64,000 bases of DNA from Epiperipatus broadwayi (taxonomy: Eukaryota > Onychophora > Udeonychophora > Euonychophora > Peripatidae), in the NCBI GenBank assembly GCA_028023455.1, contig JAQFVV010012981.1:209501-273500 (forward strand), written 5' to 3'. Below, piece by piece: positions 34,072 through 46,451 of the stretch; position 1 is the stretch's first letter, and each line of letters starts with the position of its first letter. Both the position numbers and the translations under genes were made by a program. Under the pieces are notes generated by a model, which worked only from the letters and a program-made list of their open reading frames with translations, made no database searches and was not told the DNA's origin.

Positions 34072-35355
34072 TATAACATTTTCAGTATTTCTAGGCCTCT
34101 ACATGCTAATATAAACTGCGCATGAGTTGATCAAGCTATGTCAAAAAAGAAGATAGTTATATTTCTATTCTAAAAACATAGCTATATTTCCTGATCAACT
34201 CAGCCTATTAAGATTGTTGAGAATTGTGCTATTGATGAAATCAGCTTTTAATTTATTTAATCTGGGCACCAGAATTCCTAAGAATTCGCCGAAATCGTCA
34301 TATAACATCTCACAAATAAAAAAAATACTTTTAAACTAATCGGTATTACATCATACCATAACGAGAATTATTTTCTCCTTTTTGATTATTATTCCTGGGC
34401 TTGTTTAAATATATTGGCAAGGTAAATTCCGTTTTAAATCTTATTAAACTAATAATAAATTTAATACTAAAAAATAACTATTATTAATAATGCACAATGA
34501 AAAGGTTGATAAAAGTAAAATCTCTTTTATTCTAACAAACTAAAAATATTTATAAGTTAAATTACGAATTAACTAAACAGGAAAATACACACACACTAAT
34601 CCAGATAATGAATCGATTAACAAAAACAGTTAGATTAAGCAATTAAAGCAATTTAATAATGTCCCAAGATCTTGTATAAAATTCTTTATTAGAAAGTCCC
34701 TTGAATACGAAAAGAAAAGTCTATATCAGGATGGTAGTCTAAGCTTAGATAAATAATTGTTTGCAAACTTTTAAGTCACTATCAGGAAAATTTATTCATA
34801 ACTTACCGGTAAGTTCATGTAGGTTTATGGGATCCCAGATCATGAGAATTTCCATTGGTCTCTCCTGCCGGCGTCTTCCATTATTGTTCCGTTCTATAGC
34901 TGGAGAAAAGGCACGGTTGTAGTCACCCTTTTATTGCAAAAAGCGGTCTTCACAAGTCCCGTTCCCATGCTTGCATGACAGCTTGGTACAGCAAGGGGCA
35001 TACCTGTGTAGAAGTATATTTATTGCCACAGGTTATGCTCGCGGAAACCTTCAACTTTCAGAGATGTAACTAGAAGTTAAAGAGAAGACCCAGATTGAAG
35101 TAGTCCTCTCCTTTTTATATCACGATCCAGTTTATGAAACTTCTGCACACTCTTTTGTCTTTTTAATTTATCTGGATTAGTAATCTGCATGTCATTTATT
35201 CTTTCCAATTAGATAAAAAAAAATAAGAATGACAATTTTAACTTTCATTGCACGTTTTAACAAAAATTATACTAATAAAAAAAAAAATCTAAATTTACTT
35301 TTTTAGCTTTTACCAAATGCCAATATATTTGCAACGTATATAAATAAACGTTACA
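34072..35355 (-). repeat. Candidate solo LTR of a related family (1284 bp), minus orientation
   Basis: On minus it starts TGTAACGTTTATTTATATAC followed by GTTGCA (35355), the same self-complementary start as the 5796 family, and ends AATGTTATA (34072). (TA)n lies on both sides. The body does not align visibly with the intact LTR and is locally less AT-rich (34800-35060). No ORF. The terminal similarity suggests a sister LTR family. Alternative: an unrelated repeat with TA-tract insertion preference. Confidence 0.5.
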
Positions 35356-35382
35356 ATATATATATATATATATTGTACTGTT

Positions 35383-36267
35383 CATCAGCATCTTAGAGTT
35401 TATACGATTTATGTTCTTCATATTCGGTGACCAAATTACATTCAATTTGCTAATTCACTCATTCGAATATGTACAATAATTTTATTGAGCGCAATTATTT
35501 TTTCTGGTCACACAACCCACTTAATGTAACAAAACTTGAATAATAATTGAGGATAGAACTAGCTTTTAATTTATTTGAAAGACACCAGAATTCTATACAA
35601 GAATTTGCTGCCCCATCTCTTTATTAGTTACTATTATGTTTATTTGGAAATGTAATTATTGTTGAATTTAAATAATTTTATCCTATTATTAACAAACTCA
35701 AATAGACAACAACACAAGTTATATTTCTATGGTTTATTAAATTATAATTATGATTATTTTAAAAACTAAATAGAGAATAACAGTATAAAAACAAATGAAT
35801 TGAAATGGTTATTAAACACTTTTGTTTTCTAAGATTCAGATTTTTTTTTTATAGTCTGTTGTAACACAGCATTTGCTATCTTTATAGTTCAAGAAGGTGA
35901 TCACTTAAATTATGAAAAAGTCTATTACCTGTAAGTTGAGTTGTTCAATTTATAACACTATGTAGATTACCTTGCATATTTTTTGTTCTGGGAGGAATCC
36001 ATTATACTCTCTTACCACAGCTTGGAGGTAGTCCAGGATTCAAGATTTATGTAGATGATGGCTTCACTCTTGGCATTATAAGACTCCAGGAAGAAAGAAA
36101 CTTCAGCAAATAACTTCATAGAAAATCAAATTTATATTAAACTGTTTTCTTTAGAAGATGGAGAACTAAGACTCCTGTTCATGATGTACTTACTTTTTAG
36201 ACCCTCTCCCTGATTTTAGTCAGCCATCCACATCCTAATTTTGACACAATTTAAAGTAATTTTGTCC
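35383..36267 (+). repeat. Direct repeat, copy 1 (about 885 bp)
   Basis: Collinear with 36856-37854: both start CATCAG-ATCTTAG-GTTTATA and share ATTTATGTTCTTCATATTC, ACACAGCATTTGCTATC and AGACTCC blocks, ending GACACAATTTAAAGTAATTT. Divergence is clear by eye (many substitutions and indels). The edges lack the TGTAAC/GTTATA signature. It could be LTRs of another old element or a local duplication. Confidence 0.6.
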
Positions 36268-36299
36268 AAAATGTTTTTATTTTTAAAAATGGGTTAACT

Positions 36300-36760
36300 A
36301 CACTTGGCATGTTTTTCTTACTTTCTACTACCATTATTTCTGGATTCTCTTGCTTGTCTCTCTGCCTCCTTTATTATCTTCTTATCTACAACTTGTCCTA
36401 ACTCTTCTCTCATTTAATTAAATTCTGCCCTAACTTCTTCGAACTTGCTTATTTCTTTTTTAATTTCTTCTTTAAATTCTACCATCAGCTTTTTAAATAT
36501 TTTTCTCATTAATGGCTCCATGTCTGTTATCTCTTCCTTTTTTCTTCTTTTATGGCTTACTATTTTTTCACTTCTTAATTCCATGTACTTCCATTTCTCT
36601 CATATATCTTGTTTAGATTTTATTTTTTTATTACTTATATTTCACTAACACATCTGTCAATGTCCTTCCCCCTGTTGTTGCTTTACCTTCTGAGCTACTT
36701 TATTTCCCATCATTTTGGCTACTCTTTCCCTCCTACCTACATGGGTGATTTTTTTTAAAC
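36300..36760 (-). pseudogene. Coiled-coil ORF1-like fragment of a non-LTR element (tentative)
   Basis: Minus-strand translation gives M-E-P-L-M-R-K-I-F-K-K-L-M, E-F-K-E-E-I-K-K-E-I-S-K-F-E-E and E-E-L-G-Q-V-V-D-K-K-I-I-K-E-A-E-R-Q-A-R-E-S, a strongly charged heptad-like segment with one stop. Such Lys/Glu-rich coiled coils are common in LINE ORF1 proteins, but no zinc knuckle or RRM is visible. It lies between the two copies of the direct repeat. The plus-strand ORF at 36445-36648 is its shadow. Confidence 0.35.
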
Positions 36761-36855
36761 AATGTTTATATTTAAAATTTTATTCTTTTACAATCCGTAC
36801 TCCTATCTCATATTCTGGGTCACTATTATGGATCATAAGCATCCATGTTGGCATC

Positions 36856-37854
36856 CATCAGTATCTTAGGGTTTATATGATTTATGTTCTTCATATTCAG
36901 TGATCAAATTACATTCAATTTGCTAATTCCCTCATTGGAATATGTTCGGTAATTTTATCAAGCACAAGTCTTTTTCCTGATCACCCAACCCACTTAACAT
37001 AAATAAACTTGAATAATAGTTGAGGACCTAACCAGCTTTTAATTTATTTGAAAGGCACCAGAATTCTATACAAGAATTAACTGTCCTCTATCTTTATTAA
37101 TTACTACTATAAAATTATTTGCAACACCCAGAGGATTATATTTTTTATTATAGCATTGGTAATTTATTTGGAAAAGTAATAATTGTTGAATTTAAATAAT
37201 TACATCCTATTAATAACAAATGTAAATAGATTTATTAAATTAAATTATAATTATGATTATTTTAAAAACTAAATAGAGAATAACAGTATAAAAACAAATA
37301 AATTCAAGTGGTTATTAAACACTATTGTTTTCTAAGATTCTGATTCCTTTTTTTAATAAACTGACATAACACAGCATTTGCTATCCTAATTGTTCAACAA
37401 AGTGATCACTTACATTATGAAATAAAGTTTCTTAGAGGTAAGTTGAATTGTTCAATTTATAACACCATCTAGATTATCATGCATGATTTTTATTCTGGGA
37501 GGGATCTGTTATACTCTTTTATCACAATTTGTAGGTAGTCTGGGGTTCAAGATTTAGGTAAGCAATAACTTCACTCTCAGCATTTTAAGACTCTAGGAAG
37601 GGAAAACATTGGCAAATGAACTATCTGTACTCACACATATTATGATGATTCAATACACTGGTGAGATTAGCTTGGCACAGTCTTTATGACATTTTAGTAA
37701 ATCAAATTTATATTAAACTTTTCTTTAGAAGACAAAGATCTAAGACTCCTTATGAACAATGTATTCACTTTTTATACCTCTTCTCTGATTTTTGTCAACA
37801 GTGCACTTCCTGTTGACACATTTTAATTTTGACACAATTTAAAGTAATTTTGTC
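36856..37854 (+). repeat. Direct repeat, copy 2 (about 1.0 kb)
   Basis: Second copy of the 35383-36267 unit, longer by small insertions (for example around 37090-37160 and 37610-37680). The spacing between copies is 588 bp. Confidence 0.6.
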
Positions 37855-40779
37855 TACAAAGTCATCTTTTTTCCTGTTTGGTGGCCGTCTTTGATGAAAG
37901 CAATAGAATGTGATGACTTTAGGTTTCAAGTGTTGTTAATTAACTTTGCAATAAGAATTTATTTTCTTATTTTAGCAAAAATCAAGGTAACATTTTGTTA
38001 TTCTCTTTATATCTTTTTTTTAATCTCTTTAACTTACATAAAAATATATAACTTACATTGTCTAAATAAAAAATATAATCAGAGATTTATAAAGAAAAAT
38101 ATTATTTTCTTTTCAGGAATTTGGTAATTTAAAATTCTATATCAACTTGTACCAAAACAGTACAATATATATATATATATATATAATGTGTTATAAAAAT
38201 AGAGGTAATAAAAAATTTTATAGTTAAAAAAAATCATAATATATTGAGATGGTTGTCTCTCATGGCATACAACAAGATAGTAGTGTGTTCAAATGTAAAC
38301 ATAAAGTTGAAAACAAAAGTAGAATCAAACACAAATAATTTAGATATTTATTATATTACACTAGAATATCAATTGAGAATTAAATAATAATTTTCATACT
38401 TAAAATTATTATAAATCATTTTAAATGAAGCATTTAAAAAGGTCTATTTAATGTTTTATTAATTCTGATTTTGAAATCTAAAACAAATTTGTTTTTATGT
38501 TATAACAGATATACTGGTAATTGTAAAGTTCCACTCTGTTTTTAATTAGATTAAGATTTTTTTTTAAAATTAAAAACTTCGATAAAATCCTACAAAGTTG
38601 TTTTGAAAAGATTGTAGTGAACTGAAAAGAGTCATTAACTTTTTCAATCAAGATAAAAAAAACCTTTTAATTATTGTTTTTTAAATCCCATCCCTGACTA
38701 TAAAAATGGTAGAAAAAAGATTACTTTACATTACTATTGTTATGAATTTATAATGGAAGGTGAGAAGTAGATCTGCTACTAATATCATAATGATAGAATT
38801 TGAATTTACATGAAAGCAAGGGCCACCTTTTTGTGTTTCATAGTTCACATATATATGTACTAGATGACACTGAAGTGTACTAAATTATAGACTGAATGGA
38901 GTTCATGAATGTCAACAGTTACCATATATATATCTTTTCTGGAAATTCCAATGGGATCTTATACTATTCTATTAGAGACATTATTATAATAGACCAGCTT
39001 ACCAAGAAATTCCATCAGATTGCTGGAAGAATTACCATGCTAAGACTTTATACATATGCTGATTATTCTATATTCAAAGAAGCACAGACATATAATTACT
39101 GCCAGACAAACATTGATAATATAAATACAGCTGGTAAGTAGAATGTGTTATATATTGAGAATGAGATTATTTTAAATTCTTTGTAATTAAAATGTTTAAA
39201 TTATAAGTTTTAAAAATAGGTTTTTTTAATTATACATCTAAAAACAGAGGATTGATTTCTAGTTTGTATTTTACTTTTGAAATTAAAAATAAAGATAAAC
39301 ACAGAAATCTTATTGTAAATGAAGAAACAAAAAGCCAAAGGTATTTTTTTAAAAAAAAAACTTCCCAAATTGAATCTCATGATAATTTTCTTTTTTTTTT
39401 TTTTAAAAAAAGAAAAAAATATCTTTTACTTAACATTAAAAATCATGATTTAATTAACAATTTTAATTCATGCTATTTTTTTTTATGTACAAACATATGT
39501 GTAAATTTTATGTATACTTTCAACATTGAATTAATTGTCTTGTGAAAATATAACATGGTTTAAAAAGTATTATTTTTGACAAATAAAATATCCTAGGATA
39601 TGTCTGTGTGCACACACATTTCTATGTGTACACACATATATGTTAAATTAATCATTTATGTATTATTAAAATGAATTTTTTTGATATAATGTTAATTTTA
39701 TATCATTATATCACATGTCTGTGTGCTGTTATATAGATGTACATCTAAAAATATATGTAAATTGCAATGTGATAGCCCATATTTTTGTAACAATGTAATA
39801 ACATTTTGTTTGTATTATTTTAATCAAAATCAGAATTCCAAATTTATATTTATAGCATACTTAGCAGATCTTAAGTTCATTTTATTATTATGGTTTCTAA
39901 TTAATAAATTGATATTTCATTTTATTGAGTTATTCCAGTGAATTTATTTAAGCCTAGACAAACTTTAAAACATTGTATGTTAGTACTAACTCTTTTTCAT
40001 AATAAAAGTTATGAGTTCTTGCTCACTGAACTGGATTTATGCATAATGATCAATTATACAGATTGGGTTTATGTTTAATGTTATGGAGATCCAGTTGATG
40101 ATGATTTCATTATTTCTCTAATCCTGGATGGTTCAAAGGTAGATACTTTAAAGTCTGAGTACTATATTTAATTTTTTATTAAATAGAAATAAAGAATATA
40201 GTTGGTCAATATAATAATGGTATTATACGGCCAAAGCATTGATAATGGCCAGCATTATTTTTTAAAATATTATATTCAGATGGATTAGCACTTAAATTTG
40301 TGGATCCAAATTATTGTTTGTATTGCTTACCAAAATTTGGCACTTGGCTAAATTATCCAGATGTATAGGTGATCACTTTCAAATCCAGTCACAAGGTTGA
40401 GTGCTGACATTATTTTTTGATCATTCATGATGAATGGTTATTACTTTTGTGTAATTCTGATAAATTTATAATTATTCATGGTTAGTCTTAGTTCTTTGCT
40501 GATCTCTCATACCCATTCTCTCATTATTATCACTCATTATATTCATTTTTATTCATAGTATATTTAGTTTTTTGTGATCAATGGTGATGATGATGATGAT
40601 TTTTCATCATCCAGGTTCACCCCTACATTTATGCAGTTACAGTATGTTTACTACATTTATAATGAAGTAGATACATTTTATTATTAGATATACATATATT
40701 AATAGTTTTATGTTTACATTACATATATAAATATGAAAAAAAGCGAAACAAAACTTACTAACAATATTCAAACAATAAC
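37855..40779. other. AT-rich stretch; one weak LINE-endonuclease-like ORF
   Basis: At 38896-39141 (plus) an 81-codon ORF contains G-R-I-T-M-L-R-L preceded by N-G-I-L-Y-Y-S, faintly like the G-V-G...R-I...L-R-L strip of LINE endonucleases. I give this about one chance in four. The other ORFs (37891-38127, 39252-39545, 39723-39941) look like AT-driven low-complexity sequence. Runs of T and A near 39344-39420 could pair. No other feature was recognised. Confidence 0.3.
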
Positions 40780-43165
40780 CTTTATTTCTTTTTGATAACA
40801 ATAATAATTAAATGAGACGGATGTGATTTAACTTTTGATTCAGATGATCTATGTTTATTTTTAATTAGCAAAAGTAATGTTTTCCATAAAAAAGTTGAAG
40901 CAAAAGGAATCAGAATATTTATCACTGTTTTAAAAATATAAGGGGACTCTTCCCTGCAAATCCAAAATTTTGATATGAGAATTATGAAATTCTGTTTCAA
41001 GTGTTGTACCTGCTCTTATTTCTATTAATTGTTCCTAAAATGGATCATGGTAGATATTGAAATTTTAATAAAAGAGCAAAGGGTAGACTTATCCAATCAT
41101 GATCTTTGATTTCATCTAAATTGGGAAAATACTTTAAAAAAAAAACATACAATTCTCAAAGTGATTAATTATATTTTTATTAACTCTTCAGATATTAATA
41201 TATTATTTTTTACAATAAATTCATAAATAGATTGGAACATTTTGGGATTACCATTTTTAAAACTATATGACCATATAGATAGTTTACTTTGGAAAGTTTG
41301 CAATCATGTATTTAGGCATAATATATTTGTGCTTTGTCCTTGTACAGAGAGATTCAATATATTCACTTTTTTGAAAAAATCTGTCAAATAAGAAATTAAC
41401 AACTATTACTTTTGATTGCAAAACTTTATGGTTTTTATCAATTAGAAAAATTCTCAATTTATCTTTTAATGATATAACACTTTTGAAAACTTTTCCCAAG
41501 ATAGCCATTTCACTTCTGTATGATACAAAAATATTTCATAATTAGAATCCATTTTTTGGCATAAAATATGAAACAGTCTTGTATTGGTAGCATTATTTTT
41601 TATGTAATTTACTACATTCAAATTTTGTGATAGTACTTTTACTAAGAGATTATTCCATGTGTCAAAAAACTAAATTTTTCCTGTGAATAATATGATAAAT
41701 GTGTCTTTCATTCTGGCAAACTTTTTTGGTCTCTGCTATTCTGTCAGTCATAGCTGCAGCATCACCAGTGAAAATTCCACCACATTTTTTCCAATCAAAT
41801 GAATTTTTTATATTAAAAAAATACCTTTTCAAATATATCTTTTCCTTGATAGTTCCAAGAAGATTTTTGCAAAATAAAAGATCTTTATGAATTTGAAAAT
41901 TATACAGATATCTTAAAAAAATTATTAAATTAGCATTGTTTGTATTGTCAGTTCATTCATCAAACTGAATGGCAAAGGTATTGCTTTGTCTTATTCATGA
42001 CTTTAATATAAACATAATATTATCAGGTATAGAATTTATTCTTATTTTCAGTATTGTTGGACATCGGAATTTTCTTTAATGGTTCTGATACTTTGGAGCC
42101 ACGAATAGTTTCACAAATTTTTATTGCTACCAATAACACAAGGTCTTTGGCCATTGTATGAGGTTTTTTTCATTTTAGCTACCAAATAAGCAGCGTGTCT
42201 TGAAAAGACTGCTGATTAAGATTTAAATTCTTCAGGCTTTCTTTGGAAAAACTCAACTGTTTTATATTTATATGTAACATAAACAGTTTCCAAATGGCAA
42301 ATACATTTGCCCAGCCACATACAACCATTTGATATTTGTTTTTGGCAAATTATACAATATGGTTTGTTAGTATTATTATTCAATTGAATAAATCCATACA
42401 GTATACATGCAGCAACATATTAATGATTTTTTCCATTTCATATATTTTGTCATTTATTTTCCAGCTTCAGAAATCAATATAGATTGTAGTTATCCAATGT
42501 GACTAGTCCAGATGTTTTTATCTGACCAACATTATCAATTTCTATAATATCTCTTGAACTTTTTCTGATTACCAACATATCCATTTTAATATTAATGTTG
42601 GACTTCAAATAGTTCAAATCTCTAACTGGCTGAATCATTGAATTTCATTGCAGTTTCATTACTATGTATCCATACCTCCCACCAACATGCAAGAGACCCA
42701 CAGTGGACATATGATATATGAAGCCATTATTTGACTTGACACTAATGACTCATCACTAGACATTAGGGAACAAAGTATTCACACATATTAGCACACAAAA
42801 TTCACAGGTCTGTAGTATTATCCAGATATATCTTCCTAACTATGAGATCTTGTAAAATAATATCTGCATAGTATTTTGATAAATGATGATAATATTTTGA
42901 TGAATAACTTTCTCCTGATCAGAATATTATTTAATAATCACTTAAAATGAATTAATTTCCTTTTTAGAAGATTAATATATGCGGGATTCGATGGCACTGA
43001 GAGTTTTTAGAAGATTGAAAATGTGCTTAATTTGGTCTTTATATATAAATTTGTTTTTGCCAAAAATTTTCATCATCACTGGATTTTATTGAGACCCACA
43101 AAATGTATTGTGGTCCGTGGGGAACCACAACTCGCATTTTGAGATATACCAAGGGAGGAAGAAAG
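40780..43165 (-). pseudogene. hAT transposase relic, ZBED5-like
   Basis: Minus-strand order from the 5' end: BED-like zinc finger with K-P-Y-C-I-I-C-Q-K-Q-I-S-N-G and H-L-E-T-V (about 42360-42280), F-F-Q-R-K-P-E-E, A-A-Y-L-V-A-K-M-K-K (about 42170); F-A-I-Q-F-D-E (about 41975, first catalytic Asp); W-K-K-C-G-G-I-F-T-G-D-A-A-A-M-T (about 41780; the second Asp appears displaced); Y-H-I-I-H-R; Y-H-T-E-V-K-W-L-S (about 41530); K-V-F-K-S-V-I-S-L-K-D-K-L (about 41480); and the dimerisation domain F-W-I-C-R-E-E-S-P-Y-I-F-K-T-V-I-N (about 40965) to S-S-E near 40850. The order and spacing match the ZBED5/SCAND3-type hAT family. Many stops and frameshifts. A GTGGTTCCCCACGGACCAC block near 43110-43135 may be the 5' end. 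Not functional. Confidence 0.8.
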
Positions 43166-43582
43166 TTTTTATCTTTAAAATTTATAATCATATTCTAACA
43201 CTAGAGAGCAATTTAATAAAATATTTAAACAGCTGCAATGAGTTAATCTCAAAATATCAAATAAATATTAAGACCTGTGAATTCTTACATAGATAAAACA
43301 TAATATCTATTATCATTAAATGTAATATAAAGATATTATAAATAGAAGGTATAGTTTAAATTTTATTTTAATAATGTAATATGTTTTCATTTATCATACT
43401 AATGAATTACAATATTAAAACAATATTGTTTATGATTGAATTATTATAATGTTGAAAATATCATGAATAGGGGTTGAAAGTATTCTAGATTACTAAAATA
43501 AAATTGGAGGAGTTCATTATTTTATATTTTATATGTAATATTATATTCATAATTAACTGCCCATCTTATAATGCCTTGTGGA

Positions 43583-43853
43583 ATATATATATATATATAA
43601 TAATTAACTGAGCACGCATGTATTTTGTATATATATATATATATATATAACTATTCAAAACAATACAATAATTAATACAGTAACAATATTTTAAACAAAT
43701 ATATACCAATTTAATAGAAGTACTTTCAACTATCTATGTAGTCGTTGTCAACTAGACTCAAATTGTATTAGAAAAAACCGTTACAAATGTAATTATTGTT
43801 TTGAATAGTTATATATATTTTATTATAATTGGAATACAGACATTGATTAATAA

Positions 43854-43885
<32 letters not shown>

Positions 43886-43915
43886 AATTAACTGAGCACG
43901 CATGTATTTTGTAAG
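43583..43915. mobile_element. Short PLE-C insertion with long target duplication
   Basis: A TA tract plus AATAATTAACTGAGCACGC and ATGTATTTTGTA occurs at 43583-43635 and again at 43862-43914, in direct orientation. Between them, 43650-43800 is an inverted PLE-C terminal repeat (matching 53360-53500), and 43801-43855 is the direct end of the same element (matching 54060-54125). This is a PLE reduced to its ends, with a target duplication of about 45-50 bp. A CATGTATTTTAAGCCTTTAGCTCATC stretch at 44100-44130 resembles the flank and may be part of the older target repeat. Confidence 0.55.
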
Positions 43916-44301
43916 TAACCTTTTGCTCATCATATAATCTACATTTTATAAATTCAAAATTTTGATTATAAAACTTGAATTTATATATAACAGTTACAAA
44001 CTTATTTTGCTTAACACGTTATAATATAATATAATAAGTCAATTCAAACAGCATTTACAATAATTTAAATGTCAGATTATTAACACGGATGAGGAGATAC
44101 ATGTATTTTAAGCCTTTAGCTCATCTGATGAATAATATTGTATCTGAAATAAATGTGTTGTGAAAAGTAATTTGAAACTTTTGTGCATTGTGAATAGCTG
44201 ATACATAATATATGTTGAGTTAAATGCTTTTAAAAATTTGGAATTTTCTTAATTGTAAAATATTCCATAATACTTCATTGTTATATATATATATATATAT
44301 A

Positions 44302-45899
44302 TTGTAAATATCGATAAGTCTATCTATATTTTAAAAAATTGTCATTTGTTATTAAAAAAAAATCTCTTTGAGTTGATGTTTATACATGAAGTATTATTGT
44401 TTATGGTTATTAAGTATAGTTATTGTTTGAAGTTATTATTTTATTTATATGTTGATGGTACATCGTTATGAATATTTAATTATTATAAATAAATAAAGAC
44501 ATATAAATTGTTGATTATATAAAAAAATTATTTTATTTGCAATGATTATTAAAAAAATGCAATATTATTATTTATGTATATTTTTAAAGCTGTCAAATAA
44601 ATTTTCAATTTAATATTTTTAATATATATATGCTTGATATTTTATTTTTTTTTTAAATGTTAATTGTTTTAAAAGAAAACATGTGTAACAAGGGTTTTCA
44701 AAACAGCATTTGCTAGCACGTGGAACAACAGCAACAACAATAAAAGAAGCCATTATTATTATTATTATTAAGATAGTGATAAAACCAACTAAAGGATAAA
44801 ATTTTGTTGTACTTTGTTTCTTTGAAATTACCATTCTTCAGAATATTGGAATAAGATAGATTTCTATGGTAAATACATAAATTATGACAGGCTAATCGAG
44901 ATATATCGCAGCCAAGAGGCTGCACCATTACTTTCATTTATTCCAAGGCAATTTAAAATGAAACAACTAAGAAAATTTCAATATATGTATTTCATCGCGT
45001 CTGGAGCCGAAATTTGATATAGCTATCTGGAATTTATAATGGTTAATCTAATAATAATCTGGAGGTAACTAAAATTAATATATTGGATTCAACATTTCAA
45101 TTTATTTATTTATATTTCAAGGAAAGAAATTTTAGAAGGATAAAAATATACATATATCCAAGAATTGACAATTTTCTCTAACGTAATAGTTTCTTCACCT
45201 TCGATAGAATGCATTCTAATAGTAAACGGATAAAGAAATAACCCATGGAATAAATTGACCTTTGAAGGAAAACTAACTAAGTGAACTTTGAAAAGGTAGT
45301 TAATAATTTTATATGTATGAATGATATATAAATATATTTTTGAGATCGATATTTTTGTTTACTTTTATTTTTCATTATAAAAATATAACGTGTTATAAAT
45401 ATTTAATTCAAGCGTCTTGTTTTCTAACAGCAATAAATGTTTAACAGGTTTCAAAATTAATACTTAAGTAATTTAAAATTTTAAATATATATATTTGCTG
45501 TATGTAATATTTTTTTTTTTTTATCATTTTAAATATCTGAAAAGTATAAGTATGGATTTGTATTTATATTGATATCTACTTGTTAAGTATAGATATGTCT
45601 TTATATATTTAATATATATACTTATTGCAAGTATATATGTATATTTATTATTTGGGTTTGTATTTAAAACATTGCTATTACCTAAAATTAAACCATAATA
45701 TATAATAAAGGATGTACTATCTTTTTATAAGTAACGTCTTTGTAATTTATTTGAAAGAGCGGTAATATATTATTCTTATTCTTCTTTTAATGCTAGAGTC
45801 ATTATGAAATTAATTGAATTCACAATTTATTTATATATAACCGGGATAATTTTGTCTTTCTTCAATTTAAATGGAATGCAGCAAGTACGTTCCATTACA
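44302..45899 (-). repeat. Possible solo LTR (about 1.6 kb), minus orientation
   Basis: On minus it would begin TGTAATGGAACGTAC...GCATTCCATT (45899), again a start that folds on itself, and end ATATTTACA (44302), with (TA)n on both sides. CTTTTTATA at 45720-45728 would be a TATA box on minus. A (TTA)n tract lies near 44750. No internal alignment with the other LTRs was seen, so this rests on edges only. Confidence 0.28.
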
Positions 45900-46403
45900 A
45901 TATATATATATACTGCAATGAAATAATTACTATTCTATATAGTATTGTTAACCTGAGACTAATCATCACCAACTCATGTAAATGCAATGTGATGAGAAGT
46001 TTTCATACATCTTCAATATATGCTAGGTGAATTCCAACCATTCCCATTAATTATTATACACTCACACATTATATTATTCAGTTTTGTTACTTGTTATAAA
46101 CTGGACAAGTAAAGTGTCAACATTACATGAAAGTGAATTTATGCCTATAAATTATCATCGTGCTGCAATGATTTGCAAAGTAAAAGAGTACCTAGTAGAG
46201 ATGAACATTGAGAAATTATTTTGTTGGCTAAATATTATTATATTTTAAGTAATATATTGATGGACAAAGTATAGTAAAATATAAATTTTTTATCTTATGT
46301 GAGATTTATGTAAATATGGTATTAAAATGTAACACACAATATAAATAGGTATAAGACTGTAAATAAATTCAAATTCTAAAATTAAACAGATTAATTACAC
46401 TTG

Positions 46404-46451
<48 letters not shown>

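Noticed and set aside
38896-39141. 81-residue ORF as a gene
   Set aside because: Only a faint likeness to a LINE endonuclease strip, no flanking domains, no exon signals that I can support.
44126-44160. CTGATGA...CTGAAA as a hammerhead
   Set aside because: No stem II can be formed between the boxes and there is no GTC-type cleavage triplet. Kept only as a possible decayed PLE end.
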